This document shows, piece by piece, positions 10,181 through 21,215 of a DNA stretch of 64,000 bases. The stretch lies in the NCBI RefSeq assembly GCF_006716265.1, contig NZ_VFOS01000001.1:1302001-1366000 (forward strand), given 5' to 3'. The notes under the pieces are model-generated. The model was not told the origin of the DNA. It saw only the letters and a program-made list of their open reading frames with translations, and did not search any database. The translations under genes were made by a program, and so were the position numbers. Position 1 is the first letter of the stretch, and every line of letters starts with the position of its first letter. The DNA is from Rarobacter faecitabidus. Its GTDB lineage: Bacteria; Actinomycetota; Actinomycetes; Actinomycetales; Cellulomonadaceae.

Positions 10181-11269
10181 ATGCGATTCCGTCACGCTTT
10201 CGCGCTCGCCCTGGTGGCTGGCTCGTTGTGGACGAGTGCTCCCGGCACTCTTGCGGCACCGAATCTACCCGGTGCCGCGGTGGTTTCGGACCCCGGAGTC
10301 ATGCGCGCAACCGGGACCGTCGCGGCGAACGTGAGCCTGACCTCATCGTCGCGCAACGCGGCGCCCGGCACCACGATCAGGCTGACCGGCCGCGTCCGCA
10401 ATGCTGCCAAGGGCGGTGTAGCAGATGCCCGCGTCGTGATCCAGAAGAGGCGGATCGGTGCGGCGAACTGGCATACCTACAGGACGGTCCGTGCCGATTC
10501 GTCGGGCCGATACCGCACGTCCACGAATCAGAAGCGCGGCCTCGAATACCGGGCCTCCGTGAAGACTGGCAAGCGCACTGTTCGCAGTTCTACCCGCGCC
10601 GTAACCGCAACTTCGGGGGACCTTCCCCTCGCGGGCGTGATCGTGGCTCTCGATCCCGGCCACAACGGAAAGAACGCGGCCGCCCAGCGCGCCGCGGCCC
10701 CGGACGGCCGCGGAAGCCGCAAGACCTGCAACACCTCCGGAACCGGTGGGGCAGGTATCTCGGAGCATCGCTTCAACTGGCTCGTTGCGAAGCGCACGCG
10801 CACGATCCTGCGCAAGGGTGGGGCGACAGTCATTCTGACCAGGAACTCCGACACCGGAAATGGCCCGTGCGTCGACGTGCGCGGCAGGTTCGCCGGCGAT
10901 CACGATGCCGATCTGCTCGTCTCCATCCATGCGAACGGCTCCGTGAACACCTCAGTCCGCGGATTCTTCGCGATCGTCACCCGAACGCCGCTGAACAAGG
11001 CGCAGGGGAAGCCGAGCCGTGCGCTCGCTAAGCAACTGATCGGTTCGCTCGAAGACCAGGGCTTCGCGAAGTCGAGCACTATCCGCAGCGCTACGTCGTA
11101 TCGCAACGATTTGGGAACGCTCAACTGGTCGGCCAAGCCGGTCGTCATGCTTGAACTGGGCGAGATGCGCAATGCCCGCGACGTAGCGGTCATGCGCAGC
11201 GCCAAGGGCCAGCGGCGCTACGCCCGCGCGATCGCGGCCGGGATCTCGGCGTGGGTGGCTGCGAGCTGA
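10181..11269 (+). CDS. Secreted N-acetylmuramoyl-L-alanine amidase (Amidase_3)
   Basis: Zinc amidase that cuts the peptide stem off peptidoglycan outside the membrane. 362 residues: signal peptide (about 1-26, ending LAA or TLAA), an Ig-like beta domain (about 50-142, with APGTTIRLTGRV and a YRAS repeat end), and the Amidase_3 domain (about 152-360). The zinc ligands and catalytic residue are all present: H161 in LDPGHNG, E195 in ISEHRFN, H250 in LLVSIHANGS and E325 in VVMLELGEM. It carries a Cys pair (about 183 and 230) in the catalytic domain. It is a plus-strand gene inserted between rbfA/flavoprotein and truB and is absent from that place in the usual order. Confidence 0.92.
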   Translation: MRFRHAFALALVAGSLWTSAPGTLAAPNLPGAAVVSDPGVMRATGTVAANVSLTSSSRNAAPGTTIRLTGRVRNAAKGGVADARVVIQKRRIGAANWHTYRTVRADSSGRYRTSTNQKRGLEYRASVKTGKRTVRSSTRAVTATSGDLPLAGVIVALDPGHNGKNAAAQRAAAPDGRGSRKTCNTSGTGGAGISEHRFNWLVAKRTRTILRKGGATVILTRNSDTGNGPCVDVRGRFAGDHDADLLVSIHANGSVNTSVRGFFAIVTRTPLNKAQGKPSRALAKQLIGSLEDQGFAKSSTIRSATSYRNDLGTLNWSAKPVVMLELGEMRNARDVAVMRSAKGQRRYARAIAAGISAWVAAS

Positions 11270-11387
11270 GGAAAAGCGAGGCGACGATTCGTCGGGCGAC
11301 CAGGTCCGAGCTCCTCTCGCCGCGGCTCTGGGGGCACTTCCGAGGCTTGACGGCGTCGTGTGTCTACAGGCACGTCAACAGGCAGAA

Positions 11388-12425
11388 TCACGTCGCCATG
11401 CTGCGCGCCAGCGCCGCCACGGCGTGGCGCCCGGCCCGGTTCGCTCCGATCGTGGACTGGTTCGGGCCGTACCCGACCAGATGAAGCATCGACTCGCCTG
11501 CAACGGCCGTGCCGTCCATGGCGATCCCGAGAGCGGGATCCAGCCCCAGCGGGCGCAGGTGGTCGAGGGCGGCCCTGAAGCCAGTCGCCCACAGGATCAC
11601 GTCCACCGGCTCGAACCTCCCGGCTGCGAGCCGCACGCCGTCTGGTTCGATGGCGACGAACATCGGATGACGCACCAGCGCGCCGCGCGCCGCAGCCCGC
11701 TGCGTGTACGCGCTCTTCACCAGGCCGGTGTAGGAGACGATCGAGCCGACGGGCTCTCCATTGGCGACGTCCGCGGCCACCTTCGCCTCGACCTCTCGCC
11801 CTAGGGTTTCGTGGCGGAACTCGTCCACCCACACCGGCTCGCGCCGAGTGAACCATAGCGTGTCGGCGACGGCGGAGAGCTCGTCCAGCAACTGAACGGC
11901 CGTGATCCCGCCACCCACGATCGCGACCCGACTACCGGCAAAGTCGGCGGCTCGCCGGTATTGCACCGCATGGAGCTGGGCACCCCGGAATTCCGCCGCA
12001 CCCGGGTAGACCGGGGTGTAGGGATTCGTCCACGTGCCGGTTGCATTGATCAGGGCGCGGACACGCCAGGAAGCGCCGGGGCAGAAGATCTCGAAGCCGC
12101 CGGCGATACGCTCCACTCGCTCGACGCGGACCGGCCGGCGGATATCGAATGCCCGCTCGCGCTCGTAGGAGGCGAAGTATCGCGGCACGGCGACCGAACT
12201 GCGCTCCGCCGGATCGACGGGCGGCACCGGCATACCTGGTAGGCCGAAGATACCATTCACGGTGGCCATCGTGAGTGAGTCCCACCGGTGACGCCACGCC
12301 CCGCCGGGGCCCTGCTCGGAGTCGAGCAGAAGAGACGGTATCCCGCGCCGCTGCAGGTGGTAGGCCGCCGAAAGGCCGGCCTGGCCCATGCCTATGACGG
12401 CGACGCGGGATACCGCTTCACTCAC
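11388..12425 (-). CDS. Flavin-dependent monooxygenase-like (FAD/NAD(P)-binding) protein
   Basis: A 345-residue two-dinucleotide-binding flavoprotein. The FAD site is VAVIGMGQAGLSAAYHLQRRG (about 8-28), followed by the GGAWRHRWDSL flavin-monooxygenase-type segment; the NAD(P)H site is VAIVGGGITAVQLL (about 168-181), and the ATG motif WATGFR lies near the C-terminus. It resembles small CzcO/YpeA-like or flavin-containing monooxygenases; substrate unknown. Its start codon overlaps the rbfA stop by four bases (ATGA), so it is translated with rbfA, yet no link to ribosome assembly is known. It replaces truB in the usual rbfA-truB order. Confidence 0.88.
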   Translation of the reverse strand: MSEAVSRVAVIGMGQAGLSAAYHLQRRGIPSLLLDSEQGPGGAWRHRWDSLTMATVNGIFGLPGMPVPPVDPAERSSVAVPRYFASYERERAFDIRRPVRVERVERIAGGFEIFCPGASWRVRALINATGTWTNPYTPVYPGAAEFRGAQLHAVQYRRAADFAGSRVAIVGGGITAVQLLDELSAVADTLWFTRREPVWVDEFRHETLGREVEAKVAADVANGEPVGSIVSYTGLVKSAYTQRAAARGALVRHPMFVAIEPDGVRLAAGRFEPVDVILWATGFRAALDHLRPLGLDPALGIAMDGTAVAGESMLHLVGYGPNQSTIGANRAGRHAVAALARSMAT

Positions 12426-12862
12426 TCGTCGTCGTCCGACCGTTCGTGTGGCTTCTTGTAGGGGTCCGCGTCGCCTGCGGGAGTAGCCCCGCGGCGCAGT
12501 TCGGCCAGTTCGGCGTCCCGGACGCGCGCCTCGGCCAGTGCGTCCGCGAGGTGCTGCGCCTCCTCCGGTACAGAGTCGAGGTGGAAATCGATTGTCGGCG
12601 TGAGCCGCAATCCGGTCTGCTTGCCGACCTCGGAACGGATGAGTCCGCGGGCGCTGGCGAGCGCCGCGGCGCTACCCGCGCGGTCCTCCTCCGACCCGAG
12701 GACCGTGTAGAAGATCGATGCGTGTTGGCAGTCGCCGGTCACCTTGACATCGGTGATCGTCACGAAGCCGAGCCGGGGATCCTTGATACGCGATTCGAGG
12801 AGCCGCGCAACGATTTGCTGGATACGCTCCGCGAGGCGACCCGCCCTTGGGTTTTCAGTCAC
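12422..12862 (-). CDS. rbfA: 30S ribosome-binding factor A
   Basis: Late 16S rRNA maturation and cold-adaptation factor that binds free 30S subunits. 146 residues: RLAERIQQIVARLLESRIKDPRLGFVTITDVKVTGD at the N-terminus, then the KH-like core with A-S-[IV]-F and LR..[LI]...L.L..TP...F..D; a charged C-terminal tail (about 115-146). The GTG at 12862 has AAGGAG seven bases upstream. It follows infB after a strong hairpin (12907-12936) and overlaps the flavoprotein gene. Confidence 0.95.
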   Translation of the reverse strand: MTENPRAGRLAERIQQIVARLLESRIKDPRLGFVTITDVKVTGDCQHASIFYTVLGSEEDRAGSAAALASARGLIRSEVGKQTGLRLTPTIDFHLDSVPEEAQHLADALAEARVRDAELAELRRGATPAGDADPYKKPHERSDDDE

Positions 12863-12906
12863 GGACGTTCTCCTTATCTCTGACGATTATCTCTTGATGA
12901 TACGGC

Positions 12907-12936
12907 CGTGGGGCCCGCACAAGTGCGGACCCCACG
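12907..12936 (-). terminator. Hairpin between infB and rbfA
   Basis: CGTGGGG-c-CCGCAC (12907-12920) pairs with GTGCGG-a-CCCCACG (12923-12936) around a two-base loop with one C-A mismatch. It lies 15 bases beyond the infB stop. No T-run follows on the minus strand, so it may only weaken read-through into rbfA or be an mRNA-stability element. Confidence 0.6.
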
Positions 12937-12951
12937 AACCGATGACCGGGC

Positions 12952-15729
12952 CTATGCCCGCGGCTTCTCGCGGATCTCGAACGTCTCCACGATGTCGCCC
13001 TCGGTGATGTCGTTGAACGACCCGAGGCCGATACCGCACTCGAAGCCCTCGCGAACCTCGGTGACATCGTCCTTCTCGCGGCGCAGCGAATCGATCGAGA
13101 GGTTGTCCCCCACGACGACCCCGTCGCGCAGCACGCGTGCCTTGGCTCCGCGGCGAATCTGCCCGCTCTTGACCATCGAACCGGCGATGTTGCCGAACTT
13201 CGATGAGCGGAAGATCTGGCGGATCTCAGCGGTGCCGAGCTGGACTTCCTCGTACTCCGGCTTGAGCATGCCCTTGAGCGCCGCCTCGACGTCGTCGATC
13301 GCCTGGTAGATGACCGAGTAGAAGCGGATGTCCACTCCCTCACGGTCGGCCAGTTCAGCGACGCGCTCAGCGGGCTTGACGTTGAAGCCGATGATGATCG
13401 CGTTGTCGACCGTGGCGAGGTTGACATCGTTCTGCGTGATCGCACCGACGCCTCGGTGGATGATGCGCAGTTCGACCTCGTCGCCCACGTTGATCTTGAG
13501 CAACGCGTCCTCGAGTGCCTCGACGGCACCGGAGACATCGCCCTTGAGAACGAGGTTGAGCGTCTCGACCTTGCCCTGCTCGAGTGCCTGAGTGAAGTCC
13601 TCCAGCGACACGCGCTTGCGACGCTTGGCCAGCGTTGCCGCGCGTTCGGCCGTCTCGCGCTTCTCAGCGATCTGCCGGGCGGTGCGATCCTCGGGCGCGA
13701 CCAGGAAGGTATCGCCGGCCCGCGGCACGGACGTAAGGCCGAGCACCTGAACAGGGCGCGACGGGAGCGCCACGTCGACGTTTTCGCCGTGCTCATCGAA
13801 CATCGCGCGGACGCGTCCGTACGAGGTACCGGCGACGATCGAGTCGCCCACGGCGAGCGTCCCGGACTGGACCAGCACGGTAGCGACCGCGCCACGCCCC
13901 TTGTCGAGGTTCGCTTCGATCGCGACGCCGCGTGCATCCTTGTCGGGGTTCGCCCGCAGGTCGAGCTCCGCATCGGCTACGAGCAGCACCGAGTCGAGCA
14001 GTTCGGAGATTCCCTGCTGCTGGCGCGCGGAGACGTCCACGAACACGGTGTCGCCGCCGTACTCCTCAGCCACCAGGTTGTACTCGGTGAGCTGCTGGCG
14101 GATCTTGGCCGGGTTGGCCTCCGGCTTATCGATCTTGTTGACCGCCACGACGACCGGCACGCCCGCCGCCTGAGCGTGGTTGAGCGCCTCGATCGTCTGC
14201 GGCATCACGCCGTCATCGGCTGCGACCACGAGGATCGCGAGGTCCGTGACCTGCGCACCGCGGGCACGCATGGCGGTGAACGCCTCGTGACCCGGAGTGT
14301 CGATGAACGTGATGGCGCGGCTCTCGCCCTCGTATTCGTGGTGGATCTGGTAGGCACCGATGTGCTGCGTGATGCCGCCGGCCTCGCCCGCGATGACGTC
14401 GGAGTGACGGATCGCGTCGAGCAGCCTCGTCTTACCGTGGTCGACGTGACCCATGACGGTCACGACCGGCGGACGCGGCTCCAGGACGTCGTCGGACTCG
14501 CCCGCCTCCTCGGCCTCGAGGTCGATGTCGAACGCCTCCAGGAGTTCGCGGTCCTCGTCCTCGGCGGAGACCATCTCGATGACGTATCCGAGCTCGACAC
14601 CGAGGGTGCCGAAGGTGTCCTCGTCGAGCGACTGCGTGGCCGTCGCCATCTCACCGAGGTGGAACAGCACGGTTACGAGGCTGGCGGGATTGGCATCGAT
14701 CTTGTCGGCGAAGTCCGCGAGGGACGAGCCACGGCGCAACCGGATGACGGTGTTGCCATCACCGCGAGGCACCTGCACGCCACCCAGCGAGGGTGCCTGC
14801 ATTGCCTCGAACTCTTGGCGCTTCGCGCGCTTCGACTTGCGCCCGCGTGCCGGACGTCCTCCCTGGCGACCGAAGGCGCCCTGCGTCGATCCTCGACCGG
14901 CACCACCGCGGCCACCGCCACGAGGGCCGCCGCCGAAGCCACCACCGGTGTTCCCGGGGGCTCCCCCGGTTCCGCCGGCGCCGGGACGGAAGCCGTTGTT
15001 GAAACCACCGCGGCCAGCGCCCGCTCCGCCGCGACCCGGCGCAGCGCCTCCGGTGCGCTCGCTGGGCCGGCCTGGGGCGCGACCCGGCATCATGCCGGGG
15101 TTGGGACGCGCGGCTCCGGGACGAGGAGCACCGGGTCGGGGCGCGCCAGGACGAGGCCCGGCTGCACCGCTGCCCTGGGGCCGGGGTGCGTCGTTGCGCT
15201 CACCTTGGCTGCCCGGACGGGGCATGCCCTGCGTGGAGGCATAGGGGTTGTTGCCCGCACGCGGACGGGGCATGCCCTGCGTAGAGGCGTAAGGGTTGTT
15301 ACCCACGCGGCCGGATGGACGCGGAGCGGGGCCCCCGCTGGCCTTTCGCGGCGCTGGGGACTGTTCCGGCTTCGCCGAAGGTGCCTCGGGCTCGGGCGAT
15401 TTGCGGGCCGCGGGCGCCGGAGTGGGAGCCGCCGGCTTGCGCACAGGTGCCTGCTCCGCATCGGCGGGCACCGGCGCGGGCTTCGCCTCGGAGGGAGCCT
15501 TCGCTACAGGTTTGGCCGCAGGCTTCTTCGGCTCAGCCTTGGCGGCGGGTGCCTCCGGCGCGGCCTGGGCCGGCGCGGGGAATGCGTCGCGCAACTTACG
15601 CACGACGGGCGGTTCAATGGTGGACGATGCGGAACGAACGAACTCACCCAGTTCGGTGAGCTTCGCCATCACGTCCTTACTACTGGTTCCGAGCTCTTTG
15701 GCGAGCTCGTAAACGCGGACCTTAGCCAC
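12952..15729 (-). CDS. infB: Translation initiation factor IF-2
   Basis: GTPase that brings fMet-tRNA to the 30S subunit. 925 residues: an IF2-N helix bundle (about 1-50, [21 protein letters not shown]), a long low-complexity linker rich in Pro, Ala, Gly and Arg (about 60-310), a second IF2-N (about 335-390), the G domain with [21 protein letters not shown] and NKID (about 425-590), and domains II-IV. The GTG at 15729 has AGGAG upstream. The linker contains a 16-residue tandem repeat ([13 protein letters not shown]...). It is the usual member of the rimP-nusA-ylxR-infB-rbfA operon. Confidence 0.98.
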   Translation of the reverse strand: MAKVRVYELAKELGTSSKDVMAKLTELGEFVRSASSTIEPPVVRKLRDAFPAPAQAAPEAPAAKAEPKKPAAKPVAKAPSEAKPAPVPADAEQAPVRKPAAPTPAPAARKSPEPEAPSAKPEQSPAPRKASGGPAPRPSGRVGNNPYASTQGMPRPRAGNNPYASTQGMPRPGSQGERNDAPRPQGSGAAGPRPGAPRPGAPRPGAARPNPGMMPGRAPGRPSERTGGAAPGRGGAGAGRGGFNNGFRPGAGGTGGAPGNTGGGFGGGPRGGGRGGAGRGSTQGAFGRQGGRPARGRKSKRAKRQEFEAMQAPSLGGVQVPRGDGNTVIRLRRGSSLADFADKIDANPASLVTVLFHLGEMATATQSLDEDTFGTLGVELGYVIEMVSAEDEDRELLEAFDIDLEAEEAGESDDVLEPRPPVVTVMGHVDHGKTRLLDAIRHSDVIAGEAGGITQHIGAYQIHHEYEGESRAITFIDTPGHEAFTAMRARGAQVTDLAILVVAADDGVMPQTIEALNHAQAAGVPVVVAVNKIDKPEANPAKIRQQLTEYNLVAEEYGGDTVFVDVSARQQQGISELLDSVLLVADAELDLRANPDKDARGVAIEANLDKGRGAVATVLVQSGTLAVGDSIVAGTSYGRVRAMFDEHGENVDVALPSRPVQVLGLTSVPRAGDTFLVAPEDRTARQIAEKRETAERAATLAKRRKRVSLEDFTQALEQGKVETLNLVLKGDVSGAVEALEDALLKINVGDEVELRIIHRGVGAITQNDVNLATVDNAIIIGFNVKPAERVAELADREGVDIRFYSVIYQAIDDVEAALKGMLKPEYEEVQLGTAEIRQIFRSSKFGNIAGSMVKSGQIRRGAKARVLRDGVVVGDNLSIDSLRREKDDVTEVREGFECGIGLGSFNDITEGDIVETFEIREKPRA
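15214..15309 (-). repeat. 48-bp tandem repeat in infB linker
   Basis: Two near-identical 48-base units (15214-15261, 15262-15309) encode [16 protein letters not shown]-like 16-residue repeats in the IF-2 linker. Differences are a handful of bases, mostly silent. Confidence 0.85.
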
Positions 15730-15779
15730 ATTTCTCCTGTCTCGGCCCGCCCGGGACAGGGTGGACCGTCGTTAGAACT

Positions 15780-16193
15780 TCATCGCTGGGTGCTCATCGG
15801 GTGCCCATCGGCTTCCAACCCGCTTTCCAAATCGACGTTGTGGGACTGGTTCGTCCCGTGCTGGTGAGCGCCGCGTGTCAGGGCCGACGTATCGACGTTC
15901 CCCACCACTCGGAAGGCGCGCCCGAAGGCGCGCTTCGAAATCGCTCGCATAAGACACCGTTCGTGGAGCCAGGCTCCCCTTCCGGGGGTCCTGCGCGCGC
16001 GGTCGAATTCCACGCGCGTCGTGCCATCCGAGGCAGTCGCGACGACGCGAATCAGGTTGCTTTGCGCGTCGTGTGCCCGACATCCGATGCAAGTTCGGAT
16101 CGGCTGCGAACGCGCTGATTCGCCGGTGTCAAGCCCGGAACCTATATCCGGGCCGTCGTCCATTCTATCGCGACTCGTGGCGTTTTCCGACAT
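15780..16193 (-). CDS. ylxR: YlxR (DUF448) RNA-binding-like protein
   Basis: A 137-residue member of the YlxR family, a small nucleic-acid/nucleoid-associated protein of the nusA-infB operon. The core reads [21 protein letters not shown], then [25 protein letters not shown], the basic helix of the family. The ATG at 16193 shares its last base with the nusA stop (TGATG), so it is coupled; an ATG further upstream lies inside nusA. The C-terminal 25 residues are variable. The family function is only partly understood. Confidence 0.9.
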   Translation of the reverse strand: MSENATSRDRMDDGPDIGSGLDTGESARSQPIRTCIGCRAHDAQSNLIRVVATASDGTTRVEFDRARRTPGRGAWLHERCLMRAISKRAFGRAFRVVGNVDTSALTRGAHQHGTNQSHNVDLESGLEADGHPMSTQR

Positions 16194-17257
16194 CACGCCC
16201 CGGATTGCTCCGCATCGGATCTGATATCGATGCGCCATCCGGTGAGTTTCGCCGCCAGGCGGGCGTTTTGCCCTTCCTTACCGATCGCGAGCGACAGCTG
16301 GTAATCGGGCACGACGACGCGGGCGGTGCGCGCCTCCTGATCGACAATCGTCACGGACGAGACCTTGGCGGGCGACAGCGCGTTGGCCACGAAGCGGGCG
16401 GAGTCCTCGCTGAAGTCAACGATGTCGATCTTCTCGCCGCCGATCTCGGCCATCACTGCCCGAACCCGCTGCCCCATGGGCCCGATGCACGCGCCCTTTG
16501 CGCCAAGGCCGGCCACGTTGGACTTGACCGCGACCTTGGTGCGGTGCCCGGCCTCGCGGGCTATCGACACGATGTCGACACTCCCCTGCTCGATCTCGGG
16601 CACTTCGAGTTCGAAGAGTTTGCGGACGAGCTCGGGATGACTGCGCGACAGTACGATCTGCGGCCCGCGGGGGCCGCGGGCGACCTCTACAACGTAGGCG
16701 CGGATGCGCTCACCGTGCGGATAACGCTCCGTGGACACCTGCTCGTGCGACGGCAGAATCGCCTCCGTGCCGCCCACGTCCACCTTGACGTTGCGCGAAT
16801 CGGGTGACTGCTGGATGATCCCGGCCAGGAGTTCGCCCTGCTTGTTGCGGAAGCTGCCCAGCACCTGGTCGTCCTCCGCCTCGCGCAGGCGCTGGACGAT
16901 GACCTGGCGAGCCGTCGCGGTGGCGATGCGACCGAAGTTGCTCGGCGTGTCGTCGTATTCGGGCCCGAGCGTACGCTCGATGCGGGTCGAGGGGATCTCG
17001 GCCTCGTCATCCTCGCTCTGCTCACGAAGGGCCTCGATCTCATCCGCGGAAAGGGGCACCTCGTTCTCGAGCACATCGCGAGCCCACACCACGACGTGTC
17101 CAGTGGACCGATCGACCTCGACGCGTGCCGTTCGATGCGTCGAGAAGTTCTTCTGGTACGCCAGCAGGAGCGCCTGTTCGATAGCATCGATCATCATCTC
17201 CTGGCTCAGTTCGCGCTCGCGTTCGAGCGCCCGCAGCGCCGCCATATCGATGTCCAT
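16193..17257 (-). CDS. nusA: Transcription termination/antitermination factor NusA
   Basis: RNA polymerase elongation factor. 354 residues, the short actinobacterial form: N-terminal RNAP-binding domain (about 1-125, [19 protein letters not shown]), S1 domain (about 135-200, with [10 protein letters not shown]), and two KH domains (about 205-345, containing [19 protein letters not shown] and [21 protein letters not shown]). It lacks the C-terminal acidic repeats of E. coli NusA. I chose the ATG at 17257, which has GGGGAGG six bases upstream; the ATG 24 bases earlier overlaps rimP. It lies one base behind the rimP stop (TGACATG). Confidence 0.97.
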   Translation of the reverse strand: MDIDMAALRALERERELSQEMMIDAIEQALLLAYQKNFSTHRTARVEVDRSTGHVVVWARDVLENEVPLSADEIEALREQSEDDEAEIPSTRIERTLGPEYDDTPSNFGRIATATARQVIVQRLREAEDDQVLGSFRNKQGELLAGIIQQSPDSRNVKVDVGGTEAILPSHEQVSTERYPHGERIRAYVVEVARGPRGPQIVLSRSHPELVRKLFELEVPEIEQGSVDIVSIAREAGHRTKVAVKSNVAGLGAKGACIGPMGQRVRAVMAEIGGEKIDIVDFSEDSARFVANALSPAKVSSVTIVDQEARTARVVVPDYQLSLAIGKEGQNARLAAKLTGWRIDIRSDAEQSGA

Positions 17258-17258
17258 G

Positions 17259-17825
17259 TCAGACCTCCCCTTCCTCGTCACCGAAGTCGGCCTTCGCCGC
17301 CGATGACATCTCTACCTCTACTTGTCCGCGCACGATCTGCTCCCGGGGGATCTCGATACCGCCGGCCAGCACGAGTCGGGACTCGTCGGCGTCTGTCAGC
17401 CTTCCCGCTCGCGTCGAACCATCCTTGAGCACGATCGTCACGAGCCTCGTCCGGGCTCGCTTGAAATGCCGCAACTCAGTGAGCGGTCGCGAAACGCCCG
17501 GGGTCGAGACTTCGAGCGTGTACGCCCCGGCGATCACGTCGGCGCGATCCAATTCATCCGAGATCGACCGGGAAACCACGGCGATCTGATCCAGCGACAT
17601 CGATCCGACCTGGTCGTCGGGGAGATCGACTGTGACCCGCACGAGAGTCGTACCGCCAGCGCGCCGAACCGATAAGTCCTCCAGGTACGCGCCATCCGCA
17701 GCCGCCACGGGAGCCAGCAACGCCAGCACCTCATCGTGGTTCGCCGCCGGCTGATGCGACTGCTGGGGCTTGCTCGGGCGTGAGCCGGCGTGCCGATTAC
17801 GGCCATTGTGTGCGCCGCGCGCCAT
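17259..17825 (-). CDS. rimP: Ribosome maturation factor RimP
   Basis: Assists early 30S assembly. 188 residues, with a basic N-terminal extension ([19 protein letters not shown]), the alpha/beta domain ([54 protein letters not shown]) and an SH3-like C-terminal domain (about 120-180). The ATG at 17825 has a GAAAGGCGG ribosome binding site. It is the first gene of the nusA-infB operon; a TAGGCT hexamer on the minus strand about 100 bases upstream may be its -10. The divergent DUF4439 lipoprotein gene starts 153 bases away. Confidence 0.95.
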   Translation of the reverse strand: MARGAHNGRNRHAGSRPSKPQQSHQPAANHDEVLALLAPVAAADGAYLEDLSVRRAGGTTLVRVTVDLPDDQVGSMSLDQIAVVSRSISDELDRADVIAGAYTLEVSTPGVSRPLTELRHFKRARTRLVTIVLKDGSTRAGRLTDADESRLVLAGGIEIPREQIVRGQVEVEMSSAAKADFGDEEGEV

Positions 17826-17978
17826 ACGGGACCGCCTTTCGTTGCAGGGCGACTGCGCACGAGACCCCATGTGAAATTGAGCGTGGCGCAAGCCGTTGCA
17901 TCCAAGCCTATCCGGATTTTCGCCGCCCACGGAACGGCTGCGACTACATTCACCGTCATCGTGACATGATCGGAGGCA

Positions 17979-19094
17979 ATGACTTCGCCAACTTCGACCG
18001 CCACTACCGGGCGGGCGCACCTCACCCGCTCGGCGCGCAAAATGTTTCGATGCGCGACTGCCCTCGCCGCGATCCTCGCCCTCACGCTCGGCGCAGGCTG
18101 CGGTGTGCGCATCGAGACCCCAGCACCTACGGCACCGGCACCCGACGCCGCTGAGGTACTGCGTGAGGCGATGGTCGCGGACGCCCTCATGATCCAGGTG
18201 AGCGCGGCCCAACTGGGCGCGGCGGGCACCGCATCGCAGGAGGTCGCCACGGTTCTGACCAGAATCGCCAGCGACACCGCCACCCAGATCACGGCGCTCG
18301 GGGGAACCTACGATCCCGGTCCGGACTATGTATCCCGCTCCGTTCCCATCACGACCCCGTCGCCCACTCCGGTTACGGTGGAGTCGCTGATCCAACTTCT
18401 CGCCGATTCGGCGAATCGAACCCGGGGCACCCTCCCCACGGTCGAGGATCCCCTGCGCGCACGCCTCTACGCCTCGATCGCGCTCAGCGACTACGAATCC
18501 GCCGTGACCCTCGTGACCGCCGCGAGCGTGGGTGTCGAAACGGAACTCAAGGTGACGTTGCCCGCAACCGACTACTCGTCCGCCGTTGCCGCCACCGCGT
18601 CGGCCACGCTTCCCCCCGGGCTGAGCCAGGACGAGGCCATTGCCGCCATCGCGAGCCTCGACGCCGTGGGGTACGCGCGGGAGCAATGGGGTCTGCACAC
18701 GTCCAGCAAGAGCGGCACCAAGATTCTCGATCAATCACGTTCCGACCGCTCGCGCGCACGCGCATGGGCCATCTCGGCGGGGATCGCCGGAACGGACGCC
18801 GACCCTCGCGAGGTATTCTACGTCGTCGGCGAAGGACGCCCTGCGCCCCGAATCCTCAAGCGGTTCGCGCGCGACCAGTTCGCCGATCAAACCCACCGTT
18901 TCCTCGCCGCATTCGCGAGCGTGGGGGCGGACGAGCGCCAGTCGCTACTCGATTTCGCGACGGAGGCATACCTCGCAGAACGGGCGCTCGGCGCAGAGCC
19001 GTCCGCGCTGCCCGGCCTCAGCGAGTACGACGCAGAGGGTGCCGACGAGTCGAGTGACGAGGCCGATACCTCCGCAACCGGTTCAGCCGACTGA
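17979..19094 (+). CDS. Exported lipoprotein with DUF4439 ferritin-like domain
   Basis: 371 residues. A lipoprotein signal is clear: a hydrophobic stretch (about 22-40) ending in the lipobox LGAGC, so Cys about 41 would be lipidated and the protein held on the outer face of the membrane. Residues 55-175 and 205-345 form helical regions; the second, ending in DATEAYLAERALG-type helices, matches the ferritin-like DUF4439 domain found divergent from rimP in many actinobacteria. The C-terminus is acidic. The ATG at 17979 has GGAGGC three bases upstream; a second ATG at codon 22 would give a shorter, more typical signal peptide. Function unknown. Confidence 0.82.
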   Translation: MTSPTSTATTGRAHLTRSARKMFRCATALAAILALTLGAGCGVRIETPAPTAPAPDAAEVLREAMVADALMIQVSAAQLGAAGTASQEVATVLTRIASDTATQITALGGTYDPGPDYVSRSVPITTPSPTPVTVESLIQLLADSANRTRGTLPTVEDPLRARLYASIALSDYESAVTLVTAASVGVETELKVTLPATDYSSAVAATASATLPPGLSQDEAIAAIASLDAVGYAREQWGLHTSSKSGTKILDQSRSDRSRARAWAISAGIAGTDADPREVFYVVGEGRPAPRILKRFARDQFADQTHRFLAAFASVGADERQSLLDFATEAYLAERALGAEPSALPGLSEYDAEGADESSDEADTSATGSAD

Positions 19095-19101
19095 TCGAAG
19101 T

Positions 19102-19129
19102 CGAGAGGTCGCCGCCCAGACACCTCTCG
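19102..19129. terminator. Terminator hairpin after DUF4439 lipoprotein gene
   Basis: CGAGAGGT (19102-19109) and ACCTCTCG (19122-19129) flank a 12-base loop, seven bases after the plus-strand stop codon, followed by CTTTG. It lies between two convergent genes. Confidence 0.6.
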
Positions 19130-19277
19130 CTTTGCCGCGGCCAGCGCGACTCTGCCCGCCGCGGTGCCGAGCGCATGTCAACGCTTTGCCCCGAGTGCCT
19201 GACCGACCCAGCGGCACGCGCCAACGCACGCCGGCACGAGTGCATACGCGCAAGTGCGCACGCGCCCGCCAAGGGAG

Positions 19278-21053
<1,776 letters not shown>

Positions 21054-21059
21054 GGTTAC

Positions 21060-21065
21060 AGATTA
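21060..21065 (-). promoter_or_regulatory. Candidate -10 element of proS (leaderless)
   Basis: TAATCT on the minus strand lies six bases before the ATG of proS. No -35 consensus at 16-18 bases. A matching case is listed for thyA, dapB, smc and the CAP gene. Confidence 0.5.
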
Positions 21066-21176
21066 CTCAGTTTGTGCGATGCACCGGACATTGTGGGATG
21101 CAGCCCACATGGCGTGCGCCTCGCACCGGCCCATCGGATCCGGCGCAGGGCTAATCGGCGGGTAAAGTCGTGCGCA

Positions 21177-21215
21177 ATGACGATGTCGACGTTAGGGAAG
21201 AGCGGGAAGACATGA
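21177..21215 (+). CDS. 12-codon upstream ORF coupled to DUF1275 gene
   Basis: ATG at 21177 opens a 12-residue reading frame (MTMSTLGKSGKT) whose TGA stop overlaps the DUF1275 start codon (ATGA). TAAAGT at 21163-21168 ends eight bases before the ATG, so the transcript could begin at this start codon. Ribosomes ending here could restart on the DUF1275 gene. Whether it is translated is not known; the peptide has no recognisable feature. Confidence 0.35.
   Translation: MTMSTLGKSGKT

Noticed and set aside
11270-11387. Terminator between the amidase and flavoprotein genes
   Set aside because: CGACGATTCGTCG is palindromic but has no room for a loop, and no other convincing stem was found.
13456-15867. 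Long open frame on the plus strand opposite infB
   Set aside because: Same codon-bias shadow; infB and its conserved motifs explain the region.
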